Positions 8,308 through 16,699 are shown, numbered from the stretch's first letter. The stretch: DNA of 64,000 nucleotides from Nocardioides currus (GCF_003057875.1 NZ_PYXZ01000004.1:186001-250000), one strand, 5' to 3'. A program made the numbers and translations. Notes: generated by a model not told the origin, from the letters alone.

Positions 8308-8430
8308 GACACAGGTGTACCGAGGAATCTCGTCGAGTCAGGACCTCGAGGGCACAGCCGTGCCGAGATGCCGGTACGCCTGTGTCCGTCGACCCGCCGG
8401 GTCCGGCAACGGTTTCGACACAGCTGTGTC
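8308..8430 (+). repeat. Nested inverted repeats with GACACAG units between tRNA-Arg and the WS/DGAT gene
   Basis: A 15-base arm GACACAGGTGTACCG (8308-8322) is complemented, with one mismatch, by CGGTACGCCTGTGTC (8372-8386). Inside lie CGAG-gaat-CTCG (8321-8332) and GGCAC-AGCC-GTGCC (8351-8364), so the RNA could form a branched structure. A perfect 14-base palindrome GACACAGCTGTGTC follows at 8417-8430 and touches the stop codon of the convergent WS/DGAT gene. The GACACAG unit therefore occurs four times counting both strands. A bidirectional terminator is the simplest reading; no T tract is seen. Confidence 0.6.
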
Positions 8431-9847
8431 AGGCCACCACCGACGTGACCTCGACCAGCCCCTCCTGCATGCACTCCATGAACACGTCGAGGTCCTCGAC
8501 CGCGTCGCCGTCGATGTTCAGGCCGATGCAGCAGGTGCCGTTGTGCGAGATCATCGCGGCCATCACGGCCACGCCGGGCAGCGGACCGAACGGGAAGACG
8601 CGCTCGACCCGGGCACCGGCCATGTAGACGGGATAGGGCACACCCGGCACGTTGGAGGCGGAGAGCTCGGCGGCACTGCCCACCAGGTCGAAGGCGATCT
8701 GCCCGATCTTCGAGGGCACCCGGTTGAGCAGCGGCGCGACGACGGACAGCGTGTCGAGGGCCGGCTCGACCCGCAGGGTCAGGACGATCCCGCGCAGCAC
8801 GGCGATCCGTTCGACCGGGTCCTCGATCCCGATCGGGGCCGCGAAGTAGGCTCCGGCGAACTTGTTGCCGCCCATCGGGTCGTCGGTCTTGCGCATGCTG
8901 ACCGGCATCACCGTCGACAGGTCGTCGATCGCGACGCCGTGCCGCTCGTGGTAGCGCCGGAGCCCGCCGAGGAGGGCCGCGACGTAGGCGTCGTTGAGGG
9001 AGCCGCGGGCCAGCTTCGCGGCCGCCTTGAGGTCGGCGAGCTCGCACTCCATCACCTGGAACCGCCAGGTGCTCCCCCGCCGGTCGCCGAGGAGCGGCGA
9101 CGAACGGGCCGGCGGGGCTGCGAGCGTTCGCCGCAGTGAGCTGCCGTAGCGGACGGCCTCACCGAGTGCGCTGGACCGCCCGGTCAGCATCCGGGCGCCG
9201 CCGGTGACCGCGCGTGCAGCCACGCCGGGGATCCGCCGCACCTGCTCCCCCATCACCGTCGCGGTCAGCTCCCACGGGTCGGAGGGGTAGCCAGCGTCGC
9301 GCGGCGGCGCGGAGGGCTTGTCCGGGGTGTGCTCGCGGGTGCGGCTCTGCACCAGTGACATCAGCTGGATCCCGCCGAGACCGTCGGTGAGCGAGTGGTG
9401 CAGCTTGAGGAGGTACGCCGCGCGCCCGCCCTCGAGCCCTTCGACCAGCGTGCCCTCCCACAGCGGGCGGGTGCGGTCGAAGGGGGCCAGTGCCTGGGTC
9501 TGGGCGAACTCCAGCAGCTGGGCCATCGACCCGTCGCCCGGCAGGTGCGTGCGGCGCACGTGGTAGTCGAGCTGGAAGCCCTCGTCGGGCACCCACGCGG
9601 GCGGACCGACCGGCAGCAGCGGGTCCATCACCCGCTGCCGGCAGCGGGGCACCAGCTCGGTGGCCCACTCGTTGGCCGCCATGAACCGGTCCCAGTCGGG
9701 GGCCCGGTCCAGGATCAGCAGCGAGCAGATCGTCGACGACAGCCGGGGGTGGTTCTCCGAGCGCCACATCAGCGCCTCGGTCTCGTTCATCCGGTCCTCG
9801 GCGCCCCACGTCGCGGCGAGGTCCCACATCTGTCCGTTCTCGGTCAC
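8429..9847 (-). CDS. Wax ester synthase / diacylglycerol O-acyltransferase (WS/DGAT)
   Basis: A 472-residue acyltransferase, the usual length of the family. The catalytic HHxxxDG motif is HHSLTDG at 150-156, and the C-terminal half has the second WS/DGAT domain (MPVSMRKTDD, NVPGVPYPVYMAGA). The enzyme joins acyl-CoA to diacylglycerol or fatty alcohol, forming storage triacylglycerol or wax ester at the membrane. GTG 9847 overlaps the TGA of the upstream HAD-acyltransferase gene as GTGA and was chosen for that reason; a nearby ATG at residue 7 is an alternative. As the last gene of the plsB, HAD-plsC, WS/DGAT operon it would perform the last step of a glycerol-3-phosphate to triacylglycerol route. 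The same gene order is known around Rv2482c-Rv2484c in M. tuberculosis. Confidence 0.9.
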   Translation of the reverse strand: MTENGQMWDLAATWGAEDRMNETEALMWRSENHPRLSSTICSLLILDRAPDWDRFMAANEWATELVPRCRQRVMDPLLPVGPPAWVPDEGFQLDYHVRRTHLPGDGSMAQLLEFAQTQALAPFDRTRPLWEGTLVEGLEGGRAAYLLKLHHSLTDGLGGIQLMSLVQSRTREHTPDKPSAPPRDAGYPSDPWELTATVMGEQVRRIPGVAARAVTGGARMLTGRSSALGEAVRYGSSLRRTLAAPPARSSPLLGDRRGSTWRFQVMECELADLKAAAKLARGSLNDAYVAALLGGLRRYHERHGVAIDDLSTVMPVSMRKTDDPMGGNKFAGAYFAAPIGIEDPVERIAVLRGIVLTLRVEPALDTLSVVAPLLNRVPSKIGQIAFDLVGSAAELSASNVPGVPYPVYMAGARVERVFPFGPLPGVAVMAAMISHNGTCCIGLNIDGDAVEDLDVFMECMQEGLVEVTSVVA

Positions 9848-11268
9848 GACGGCCACTTCTCCAGGGTGTCGACGAAGAGCTGGCGCACCTCGGGGACGAT
9901 GGTGTTGAGGTCCTCGGCGGTCCACTCGCCGGTGTCGATCGGGTCGAGCACGCAGACCTCGATGGTCCCGGGCCGGACCACCGTGGCGCGCGGGGCGAGC
10001 AGCTGGCCGGCGTTGCGGATGACCACGGGCACGATCGGCACGCCCGCCTGCATCGCCATGTGGAAGGCGCCCTTCTTGAAGGGCCCGGGCTCGGGCGTCG
10101 GCATCCGCGTCCCCTCGGGGAAGATCATGATCGAGGTGCCCGACCGGATGCGGTCGGTCAGCGCGTCGAGGGCCTCGCGCGACTGCCCCGAGTTGGAGCG
10201 GTCGATGAAGACCGGGTCGAGGAACAGCGAGGCAGCGACCATGCGGGGGTCGAACCGTGCCTCGGCCTTGGAGACGCCGGTGAAGTCGCGTCGCAACAGC
10301 GAGCCCATGATCACCGGGTCGAGCGAGCTCTGGTGGTTGCCGATGAAGATCGCCGGGCGCGCCTTCCAGACGTTCTCCTCGCCGGTGATGTCGAGCCTCA
10401 CCCCGGCGAGCGCGAGCGCCGCGTCGCACGCCAGCGGGATGCCGACGTTGGTGCCGGCCCGCTTGTCGCGGCGTACGGCGCCGAGGACCGCCCCGGCGAC
10501 CAGCCCCGCGTTGAGGCCACCGGCCGCGGCCGCGGTGCCGAGCACGGACCGCACGCCCCGGCGGAGCGGCTCGACGACGTCGAGGACCGGCCAGCCCTGC
10601 AGGTCTGCGGTCGCCCGGAGCGCACGGCCTGGGGCGATCGGGTGCGGGCGGCCGGTGCTGGCGAGGAACGCGACGTCCTCGTCACCGTTGGCGTAGCCGT
10701 AGCTCTGGCCCAGGTCGACGTCGTTCTCGCGCGCGAAGCGGCGTACGGCCTGGGCCTTGGGCTCGCCCCACAGGAACGACCCGACGACGCGCCCGGTCAG
10801 GACCCCGTCCTCGATCTCCAGCTCGGTGCACAGGATGTGGTCGATCCCGAGCTCGCGCGCGACCGGACCGGTCTGGAACCGGGTCGCGGCGGAGGCGAGG
10901 ACCACCACGTGGCCCATGCGCTGGTGGGCCTTGACGATCGCGCGTGCCTGCGGGCGGATCGTGCCGGCGATCTTCTGGACGAAGAGCCGCTCGCCCATCT
11001 CGGTCATCGCGTCCTCGAGGTGCCCACGCAGCGCGCTGATCCCGAGGTCGCCGGCCCGGGTCGGGTCGCCACCGAGCTCGCCGTCGACGGCGGTGAGCAC
11101 CAGCCGGGCGAGGTCGCCCGCGCCCACCTGACCGCGGCGGAGCTGGTCGCGCAGGATGTGGGTCGCGGTGAAGCCGTGGACGAGGGTGCCGTCGAGGTCG
11201 AAGAACGCGGCGATGTGCGGCCCGCGCGGACCGGCCTCGATCTCGGCGATCAGGTCGTCCGGGTTCAC
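9844..11268 (-). CDS. plsC: HAD-IB family phosphatase fused to 1-acylglycerol-3-phosphate O-acyltransferase (PlsC)
   Basis: A 474-residue two-domain enzyme. Residues ~15-215 are a HAD-IB hydrolase: nucleophile motif FFDLDGTLV, motif II VLASAAT, and acidic motif YANGDEDVAFL. Residues ~285-470 are an LPLAT acyltransferase with NHQSSLDP (the NHxxxxD catalytic motif) and FPEGTR (substrate binding). The C-terminal domain should acylate lysophosphatidate to phosphatidate; the HAD domain could dephosphorylate a lipid phosphate such as phosphatidate, which would feed diacylglycerol to the downstream WS/DGAT, but its substrate is inference. The GTG start at 11268 overlaps the plsB stop as GTGA, and the 3' end overlaps the WS/DGAT start in the same way, so all three genes are coupled. 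Confidence 0.9.
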   Translation of the reverse strand: MNPDDLIAEIEAGPRGPHIAAFFDLDGTLVHGFTATHILRDQLRRGQVGAGDLARLVLTAVDGELGGDPTRAGDLGISALRGHLEDAMTEMGERLFVQKIAGTIRPQARAIVKAHQRMGHVVVLASAATRFQTGPVARELGIDHILCTELEIEDGVLTGRVVGSFLWGEPKAQAVRRFARENDVDLGQSYGYANGDEDVAFLASTGRPHPIAPGRALRATADLQGWPVLDVVEPLRRGVRSVLGTAAAAGGLNAGLVAGAVLGAVRRDKRAGTNVGIPLACDAALALAGVRLDITGEENVWKARPAIFIGNHQSSLDPVIMGSLLRRDFTGVSKAEARFDPRMVAASLFLDPVFIDRSNSGQSREALDALTDRIRSGTSIMIFPEGTRMPTPEPGPFKKGAFHMAMQAGVPIVPVVIRNAGQLLAPRATVVRPGTIEVCVLDPIDTGEWTAEDLNTIVPEVRQLFVDTLEKWPS

Positions 11269-13148
11269 GCGCGTCCTGCGCGGTGGAACTCCGCGATGGT
11301 GTCGATGCGGGCCATGGTCTGCTCGATCTCGTCGGCGAACGCCTCCCGCCTCTTGTCGAGGTCGGGGGCGTCGGACTCGAGGAGCCCGCGGTGGTCGGCG
11401 AGCCGGAGGGCGGTCTTGAACAGCTCGAGGGTCACCGACTCGTCGCTGGTGATGCGGCCCTGCAGCGACCACTGCTGACCGACGGCGACGCAGTCGTCGA
11501 GGAACTCCGCCTCGCTGAAGGGCACGTCGAGGTCGGCCAACCGGTCGGCGACGATGTGGTAGGCGTCGAGGAACGGGCGCAGCACGAGGTGCGCGACGTG
11601 CGGGCGGGTCGAGGCCAGGCGGGAGCGCAGCTCGGCGGCGTCGGCCTTGCGACGGCTGGCCGACGGAGCGGCGACCTGCCGGAGCTCGGCGTCGATGTCG
11701 GAGCCGAACTCGTGGCGACCGGAGAAGAAGAAGTCGAACTTCAACAGCTCGCGCAGCCGCAGCGCCTCCGCCTCGGCGACGGCCCGGAAGTCGCCCGAGT
11801 CGCTCTCGGCGGCGGCCAGCAGCGCCAGCTCGCCGATCGCGCGGTCGACGAAGACGTGGATCGCGGTGTTGCGGTAGAACGCGGCGACCAGGTGCTTGTC
11901 GGGGGCGATGCGCCACACCGTCTCCGTGCCGCCGTCGTAGGCCACGAGCACGCCTGACGCGACGAGCTCCTGCAGCGTGCGCCGCAGGGTCTCGCGCTCC
12001 TTGAGGTTGAAGGCGCCCGCGACCCGCCAGCCGCGCTCGGCGAGGTAGTCGGCGATCGGGGCGACCGTCGCCTGCACCTGCGCCAGCGACAGCGCACGGT
12101 CCTCCCCGAGGATCGCCATGCTGACGATCGCGGTGGCCGTCACCGGCGTCGCCCGGTTGATGCGGTGGCACGACTCCAGCGCGATCCGCTCGATGGCGTA
12201 CGGCGCTGCGGCCTCGTCCGCCTGGAGCTCGGCCATCCGCTGGGCCAGCGAGATCGGCTCGCCGAAGTCGACGTAAGCCCGACCCAGGCGCTGGCGCTGC
12301 TCGCGGGCGAAGCGGTAGAGCCAGCGCAGGTCCTCCGGCCGCTTCTGCGCACCCTTGGCCTCCGAGGTCATCATCGCGACCTCGTGCAGCTGGTCGTAGA
12401 CGATCGAGACCGGGACGATCAGCGCGTCGACGCCGTCGGCCTCGGTGACCGCGTCGCACACGTAGCGCATGATCCCGAAGGCCGGCGGGCGCAGCTTCCC
12501 GGTGCGGGTGCGACCGCCCTCGATCGACCACGCCAGGTTGGCCTTGTTCTTCAGCAGCTGGGCGATGTAGGACCGCAGCGCCTGCCGGTAGACCGGGATG
12601 TCGGACGTGCTGCGCTTGATGAAGATGACGCCCGAGCGGCTCGCGATGCCGCCCATCGGGAAGAAGTTGAGGTTGGCCCCGCCGAACGTGAACGGCATCG
12701 ACATCCGGCCCTGCGCCACGACCTCGGGCACGAGCGCCCCGTCGAGGTAGGACCGGTGGGAGAACAGGAACAGCAGCGAGTGCTGCCGGTCGAGCGCACG
12801 CAACCGGGCGATCGACTCCTCGTCGACGTACACGTCGTGGGCCCGGGCCAGCCACTGCGAGAAGCGCCGGAAGGCGGCGCCGGTCCCTGCACTGTGGGTG
12901 GCCGACATCTCGCGCAGGTGCGCGCCGGCCTCGGCACCGACCTGGCGGGTCGGACGGCCGAGGTCCTCGGCGAGGGTGGCGAGCTTCTCGCCGAACGCCT
13001 CGTCGGCCAGGATCTGCGCCACCTCGCGGCCGTCCGCGGCCCCGGCGGGGGCGAGACCGACCTTGCTGGCGAGGGGCAGGACGAGCTTCGCGCCGCGACC
13101 CCTCGCCCGTGCGAGCGCCGATCCGGAGCGTGCCGCCGTGTCCGCCAT
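11265..13148 (-). CDS. plsB: Glycerol-3-phosphate 1-O-acyltransferase (PlsB type)
   Basis: A 627-residue acyltransferase of the large PlsB class. The catalytic motif is HRSYLDG (131-137), with GGRTRTGKLRPP and the VPVSIVYD block following. It should transfer an acyl group from acyl-CoA or acyl-ACP to sn-glycerol-3-phosphate, the first step of phospholipid and triacylglycerol synthesis. ATG 13148 was chosen because homologous sequence begins shortly after and upstream in-frame residues look unlike protein; the ribosome binding site is weak. First gene of the three-gene glycerolipid operon. Its upstream region is a 357-base gap containing the hairpin array described separately, which could form part of a long 5' leader. 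Confidence 0.87.
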   Translation of the reverse strand: MADTAARSGSALARARGRGAKLVLPLASKVGLAPAGAADGREVAQILADEAFGEKLATLAEDLGRPTRQVGAEAGAHLREMSATHSAGTGAAFRRFSQWLARAHDVYVDEESIARLRALDRQHSLLFLFSHRSYLDGALVPEVVAQGRMSMPFTFGGANLNFFPMGGIASRSGVIFIKRSTSDIPVYRQALRSYIAQLLKNKANLAWSIEGGRTRTGKLRPPAFGIMRYVCDAVTEADGVDALIVPVSIVYDQLHEVAMMTSEAKGAQKRPEDLRWLYRFAREQRQRLGRAYVDFGEPISLAQRMAELQADEAAAPYAIERIALESCHRINRATPVTATAIVSMAILGEDRALSLAQVQATVAPIADYLAERGWRVAGAFNLKERETLRRTLQELVASGVLVAYDGGTETVWRIAPDKHLVAAFYRNTAIHVFVDRAIGELALLAAAESDSGDFRAVAEAEALRLRELLKFDFFFSGRHEFGSDIDAELRQVAAPSASRRKADAAELRSRLASTRPHVAHLVLRPFLDAYHIVADRLADLDVPFSEAEFLDDCVAVGQQWSLQGRITSDESVTLELFKTALRLADHRGLLESDAPDLDKRREAFADEIEQTMARIDTIAEFHRAGRA

Positions 13149-13270
13149 GACCGGAGTCTGTGAGCCCGCGTCACTCCGGTCAAGGGCAGGTCCATGCCAC
13201 TGACGCCAGACCGGCACCCCCGCGGCGCGCCTCCCCGCGCGACCCGCGTCGCCCGGCTAGAAATGACGCA

Positions 13271-13374
13271 GGCCCGGCGACGTATGAGATCGCCGGGCCG
13301 AAATCTTTCCCGCCCACCCCGAAATAGGGTGGAACCCGGCAAGTATGAGTTGCCGGGTTCCGGTTGTCATCCGG
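13271..13374 (-). repeat. Tandem hairpin array with GTATGAG loops upstream of plsB
   Basis: Four inverted repeats are packed in about 100 bases. H1: GGCCCGGCGA/TCGCCGGGCC (13271-13280, 13290-13299), perfect 10-base arms, loop CGTATGAGA. H2: CCACCC/GGGTGG (13314-13319, 13327-13332), loop CGAAATA. H3: GGAACCCGGCAA/TTGCCGGGTTCC (13331-13342, 13350-13361), perfect 12-base arms, loop GTATGAG. H4: CCGG/CCGG (13360-13374), loop TTGTCAT. H2 and H3 share bases 13331-13332 and so compete. The loops of H1 and H3 share GTATGAG (CTCATAC on the minus strand). It could be a REP-like element, a structured RNA leader of plsB, or a duplicated terminator; no T tract follows on either strand. Confidence 0.7.
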
Positions 13375-13457
13375 ACCGAAGTCCTTCCGACACCCCAAGT
13401 TGTACGCCCGAGGTCGCGGCCTCCGCAAGACCCTGCGGGCCCGGACTTCCGCCACCG

Positions 13458-13483
13458 ACGGCGTGTCGTCGCGGACACGCCGT
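13458..13483 (-). terminator. Probable terminator of the adenosine deaminase gene
   Basis: A perfect 10-base stem ACGGCGTGTC/GACACGCCGT with a six-base loop lies 22 bases beyond the add stop codon on the minus strand. No U-rich tail follows, as is common for actinobacterial terminators. Confidence 0.6.
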
Positions 13484-13505
13484 GGCGTGTGACGGATGGG
13501 ACGAG

Positions 13506-14552
13506 TCAACCGACGTGGTCGTCGATCTCCGCGAGGATCCGCGCCTTCACGTCCTCGGGGGCGAAGGAGGCGCGCACGGCCGCCCGCGACAGGTCGGCGA
13601 CGCCGTCACGATCCAGCGAGAGCAGCTCCGCCGCGACGGCGTACTCGTCGTTCAGCGTGGTGCCGAACATCGGCGGGTCGTCGGAGTTGATCGTCACCGG
13701 CACACCGGCCTCGACGAACGCCGCGAGGGGGTGCTCGGCCAACGTGGCCACGGCCCGGGTCGCGATGTTGGACGACGGGCAGACCTCGAGGGTGATGCCC
13801 TCGGCGGCGAGGTGCTCGAGGAGGGCGGGGTCACCGACGGAGGAGGTGCCGTGACCGATCCGCTCGGCGCCCAGGACGCGGACGGCGTCCCACACGGTGT
13901 CGGGACCGGTCGTCTCGCCGGCGTGCGGCACCGAGTGGAGGCCGCGGGCGCGGGCGGCGTCGAAGTGCGGCTGGAACTGGGGTCGGGGCACGCCGATCTC
14001 GGGCCCGCCGAGTCCGAAGCCGACGAGCGCCTCGGGGCCGTGCTCGAGCGCGTAGTAGAGCGTCGCCTCGGCGGCCGGGAGGCCGGACTCACCGGGGATG
14101 TCGTAGATCCACCGCAACACCAGCCCGAAGTCGCGCTCAGCAGCGACGCGCGCGTCCTCGATGGCCTCGGTGTAGGCCTCGATCGGCATACCGATGTCGT
14201 CGCGGTCGGGACGCACCGAGGTGTACGGCGTGCACGTCAGCTCGGCGTAACGCAGCCGCTGCCCCTCGGCCATCTCGCGCGCCACCTCGTAGGTGAGGGT
14301 GCGGACGTCCTCGGGCGTGCGGATGATGTCGACCACCGCGAGGTAGACGTCGATGAAGTGGGCGAAGTCGCGGAACTCGAAGAAGCGCTTCAGCTCCTCG
14401 AGGTCCGAGGGCACCGTCCCGGGGTGCCGGGCCGCCAGCTCGGAGACGATCCGCGGCGAGGCCGAGCCGACGTGGTGGACATGCAGCTCGGCCTTGGGGA
14501 GGCCGGCGATGAACGAGCTGAGGGACGATTCGGTGAGGGGCGCGTCAGTCAC
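13506..14552 (-). CDS. add: Adenosine deaminase
   Basis: A 348-residue metal-dependent TIM-barrel hydrolase. Zinc-binding residues are visible in AELHVHHVGS (HxH motif), PHAGETTG, and the NSDDPPMF aspartate pair; RIGHGTS supplies the catalytic histidine. The enzyme converts adenosine (and deoxyadenosine) to inosine for purine salvage. The variant HVHHVGSASP instead of the more common HLHLDG is typical of an actinobacterial subgroup. GTG 14552 was chosen: GACACT lies six bases upstream with no Shine-Dalgarno, again a leaderless pattern. It is separated by 33 bases from the DsbA-like gene and probably has its own promoter. Confidence 0.9.
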   Translation of the reverse strand: MTDAPLTESSLSSFIAGLPKAELHVHHVGSASPRIVSELAARHPGTVPSDLEELKRFFEFRDFAHFIDVYLAVVDIIRTPEDVRTLTYEVAREMAEGQRLRYAELTCTPYTSVRPDRDDIGMPIEAYTEAIEDARVAAERDFGLVLRWIYDIPGESGLPAAEATLYYALEHGPEALVGFGLGGPEIGVPRPQFQPHFDAARARGLHSVPHAGETTGPDTVWDAVRVLGAERIGHGTSSVGDPALLEHLAAEGITLEVCPSSNIATRAVATLAEHPLAAFVEAGVPVTINSDDPPMFGTTLNDEYAVAAELLSLDRDGVADLSRAAVRASFAPEDVKARILAEIDDHVG

Positions 14553-14585
14553 GCGCCGAGTGTCGCACCGGTCCCGCGGATCGAC

Positions 14586-15323
14586 TCACTCGATGGCGTT
14601 GCGGATCGCCTCGACCGCCTCCGGGAGCGTGGCTCCGGCGGCCTCGCCGTCGACGAAGACCGTGGGGGTCCCGTTGACGCCGTCGACGGACATCTGCTCG
14701 GTGGCGTTCTTGATCCACTGGTCGAAGGACTTGTCCTCGATCGCCGTACGCACCGCCGACTCGTCCGCGCCGGCCGTGACCGCGTCGGCGATCAGCTCGT
14801 CGTCCTCCGGTCCGTCCGTCCCCTCCTCGGGCTGGTTGGCGAAGAGCTCGTCGTGGAAGGACTTGAAGGCGTCGGCACCGCTCGTGTCGAGCACGACGGC
14901 GGCGGCGTTCATCGCGCGCGAGGAGTACTCGTTGCCCGAGGCGCGGTCGAGGAAGGACACCATCCGGTAGTCGACCTGCACCTTCCCGGCATCGATGGCG
15001 GCGTTGAGGTCGTCCCCCACCTCGCTCTCGAGCTGCGCGCAGATCGGGCACTGGAAGTCCTCGTAGATCGTGATCGTCGTGGGCGCCGAGGCGTCGCCGA
15101 CCATCACGCCGTAGTCGTCCACGACCCCGGCCGGCGGGGTGGCGGCCTCGCCCGTGGAGTCGCGCAGGTTCTGGATCAGGAACCCACCACCGATGACGAC
15201 GACGATCCCCACCACGACGGCGGCGATCATCGCGATGCGCTTCTGGCGCTCCTTGCGCTCCTGCTCGGCCTTCAACGCTGCGGCTCGAGCGGCCCGCTCA
15301 GCCGCCTTGTTGCGCTTGGACAT
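14586..15323 (-). CDS. Membrane-anchored DsbA-family thiol oxidoreductase
   Basis: A 245-residue protein with a basic, Ala-rich N-terminus, one membrane helix near residues 32-50 (AMIAAVVVGIVVVIGGGFL), and an extracytoplasmic thioredoxin-fold domain with the active site CPIC in YEDFQCPICAQL. The cis-proline segment is NGTPTVF. This is the Mdb/DsbA-like type (thioredoxin_4 domain) that oxidises or isomerises disulfides in exported proteins of actinobacteria. ATG 15323 was selected; an ATG two codons upstream is also possible. The start lies inside the end of the MauE-like gene (26-base overlap), so the two are translationally coupled and probably form an electron relay across the membrane, with the MauE/DoxX protein as redox partner. 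Confidence 0.87.
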   Translation of the reverse strand: MSKRNKAAERAARAAALKAEQERKERQKRIAMIAAVVVGIVVVIGGGFLIQNLRDSTGEAATPPAGVVDDYGVMVGDASAPTTITIYEDFQCPICAQLESEVGDDLNAAIDAGKVQVDYRMVSFLDRASGNEYSSRAMNAAAVVLDTSGADAFKSFHDELFANQPEEGTDGPEDDELIADAVTAGADESAVRTAIEDKSFDQWIKNATEQMSVDGVNGTPTVFVDGEAAGATLPEAVEAIRNAIE

Positions 15324-15807
15324 CCACATCCCCTTCCGCGGTCTCCGCCGGGCGTGGGCCGGGGAGGATCAACGAGTCGAGTGACCAGCGGGTCCGCGGC
15401 CGGACGACCAGCCACACCGAGAGCAGCAGCAGCCCGACGTCGCGCGCGATCTCCATCGGATACTTCGACGCCGCGCCCTCCTCGACCCCGCCGCCACCGA
15501 AGCAGCCGCAGTCGATCGAGAGGCCGCGGGCCCAGGCCGAGGCGATGCCGATGATGAAGGCCGCGAACAGCAACGCCGACGCGACGCCCATCGCCCGGGT
15601 CAGCAGACCCAGGACCAGGCACAGCCCGATCACGATCTCGACGAGCGGGAGCAGGTGGCCGACGGTCGGCACGACCGACTCCGGGAGGAGGTCGTAGGCG
15701 CGGACGGCGCGCACGCTCTCCGCCGGATCAGGGAGCTTGAGGGCCCCCGCCACGATCCAGACGCCACCGGTGACCAGTCGCGCCACGAGACCGATCCACT
15801 GATTCAC
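15298..15807 (-). CDS. MauE/DoxX-family redox membrane protein
   Basis: A 169-residue protein with about four membrane helices (GLVARLVTGGVWIVAGALKL; HLLPLVEIVIGLCLVLGLL; GVASALLFAAFIIGIASAW; VGLLLLSVWLVV). Between helices three and four lies IDCGCFGGGG, the cysteine pair typical of MauE-like proteins that handle disulfide exchange. The most likely role is recycling the neighbouring DsbA-like oxidoreductase, inferred from the 26-base overlap and from similar pairs in other actinobacteria. GTG 15807 is favoured because TAGGGT lies seven bases upstream and the first helix starts nearby. Divergent from orn across 61 bases, with back-to-back -10-like elements. Confidence 0.85.
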   Translation of the reverse strand: MNQWIGLVARLVTGGVWIVAGALKLPDPAESVRAVRAYDLLPESVVPTVGHLLPLVEIVIGLCLVLGLLTRAMGVASALLFAAFIIGIASAWARGLSIDCGCFGGGGVEEGAASKYPMEIARDVGLLLLSVWLVVRPRTRWSLDSLILPGPRPAETAEGDVDVQAQQGG

Positions 15808-15868
15808 GCACCTGACCCTAGGACCAGCGCCTGAACCGCCGCTGAGAAGCCTGAGTAGGGTGCTCACC

Positions 15869-16501
15869 GTGAACGAGCGACTCGTGTGGATCGACTGTGA
15901 GATGACCGGCCTCGACCTGGAGGCCGACGCGCTCGTGGAGGTCGCCGCGCTGGTCACCGACTTCGACCTCAACGTCCTCGGCGAGGGCATCGACGTCCTG
16001 ATCAAGCCGCCGCAGGCCGCGCTGGACCAGATGATCGACTTCGTCCGCAACATGCACGTCACCTCGGGCCTGCTCGAGGAGCTCGAGGGCGGGACGACGA
16101 TGGAGGACGCCGAGGCGCAGGTGCTGGCCTACATCAAGGAGCACTGCCCCGACGGCAGCCGCCCCCCGCTCGGCGGCAACACCGTCGCCACGGACCGCTC
16201 CTTCCTGGCGCGCGACATGCCGACGCTCGAGGGCTTCCTGCACTACCGCAACGTCGACGTCTCCTCGATCAAGGAACTCGCGCGTCGGTGGTATCCCCGC
16301 ACCTACTTCGCGGCGCCCGCCAAGCGCGGCAACCACCGGGCGCTCGCCGACATCCAGGAGAGCATCGAGGAGCTGCGCTACTACCGCGAGGCCGTCTTCG
16401 TGCCGCAGCCCGGGCTCGACACCGCCGGCGCGCGCGAGGTGGCGGCGCGCCACGCCGGGTCGATCACCGGGCTCGGCCCCGATTCAGAATCCGCGCACTG
16501 A
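15869..16501 (+). CDS. orn: Oligoribonuclease
   Basis: A 210-residue DEDDh 3'-to-5' exonuclease. Catalytic residues are in WIDCEMTG (D and E), ATDRSFLARD (D), and RGNHRALAD (H and D). It degrades two- to five-nucleotide RNAs, including pGpG from cyclic di-GMP turnover, and is usually essential. GTG 15869 is preferred over GTG 15860 because TAGGGT (15856-15861) ends seven bases before it, the spacing for a leaderless mRNA, and 15860 lies within that box. The C-terminal tail is short. The tRNA-His promoter element TACACT lies only seven bases beyond the stop codon. Confidence 0.93.
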   Translation: MNERLVWIDCEMTGLDLEADALVEVAALVTDFDLNVLGEGIDVLIKPPQAALDQMIDFVRNMHVTSGLLEELEGGTTMEDAEAQVLAYIKEHCPDGSRPPLGGNTVATDRSFLARDMPTLEGFLHYRNVDVSSIKELARRWYPRTYFAAPAKRGNHRALADIQESIEELRYYREAVFVPQPGLDTAGAREVAARHAGSITGLGPDSESAH

Positions 16502-16560
16502 TTGCCCTACACTTCTCATCGGTCTCGCGCCCTCGCGCGCGAGCCGTTGCAACAACCCTG

Positions 16561-16636
16561 GTGGGTATAGCTCAGCTGGTAGAGCGCCGCCTTGTGGTGG
16601 CGGATGTCGCGGGTTCAAGTCCCGTTACTCACCCCA
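16561..16636 (+). tRNA. tRNA-His (anticodon GTG)
   Basis: Acceptor GTGGGTA pairs with TACTCAC, with G at 16560 as the extra G-1 opposite discriminator C 16633. The D arm is GCTC/GAGC, the anticodon loop TTGTGGT carries GTG between CGCC and GGCG, and the T loop is TTCAAGT. The 3' CCA is encoded (16634-16636), unlike the tRNA-Arg upstream. TACACT at 16508-16513 is a plausible -10 box. Confidence 0.96.
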
Positions 16637-16641
16637 GACAG

Positions 16642-16683
16642 ATCGAGCCCCTGATCCGCGGAGACGCGGGTCAGGGGCTCGAT
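16642..16683 (+). terminator. Strong hairpin between tRNA-His and nanE
   Basis: ATCGAGCCCCTGA (16642-16654) pairs perfectly with TCAGGGGCTCGAT (16671-16683), extended by CCGCG/CGCGG around a GAGA loop. It ends 16 bases from the stop codon of the convergent nanE gene, so it can terminate both the tRNA and the sialic acid operon. Confidence 0.8.
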
Positions 16684-16699
16684 GCGTGTGACGACGTCG

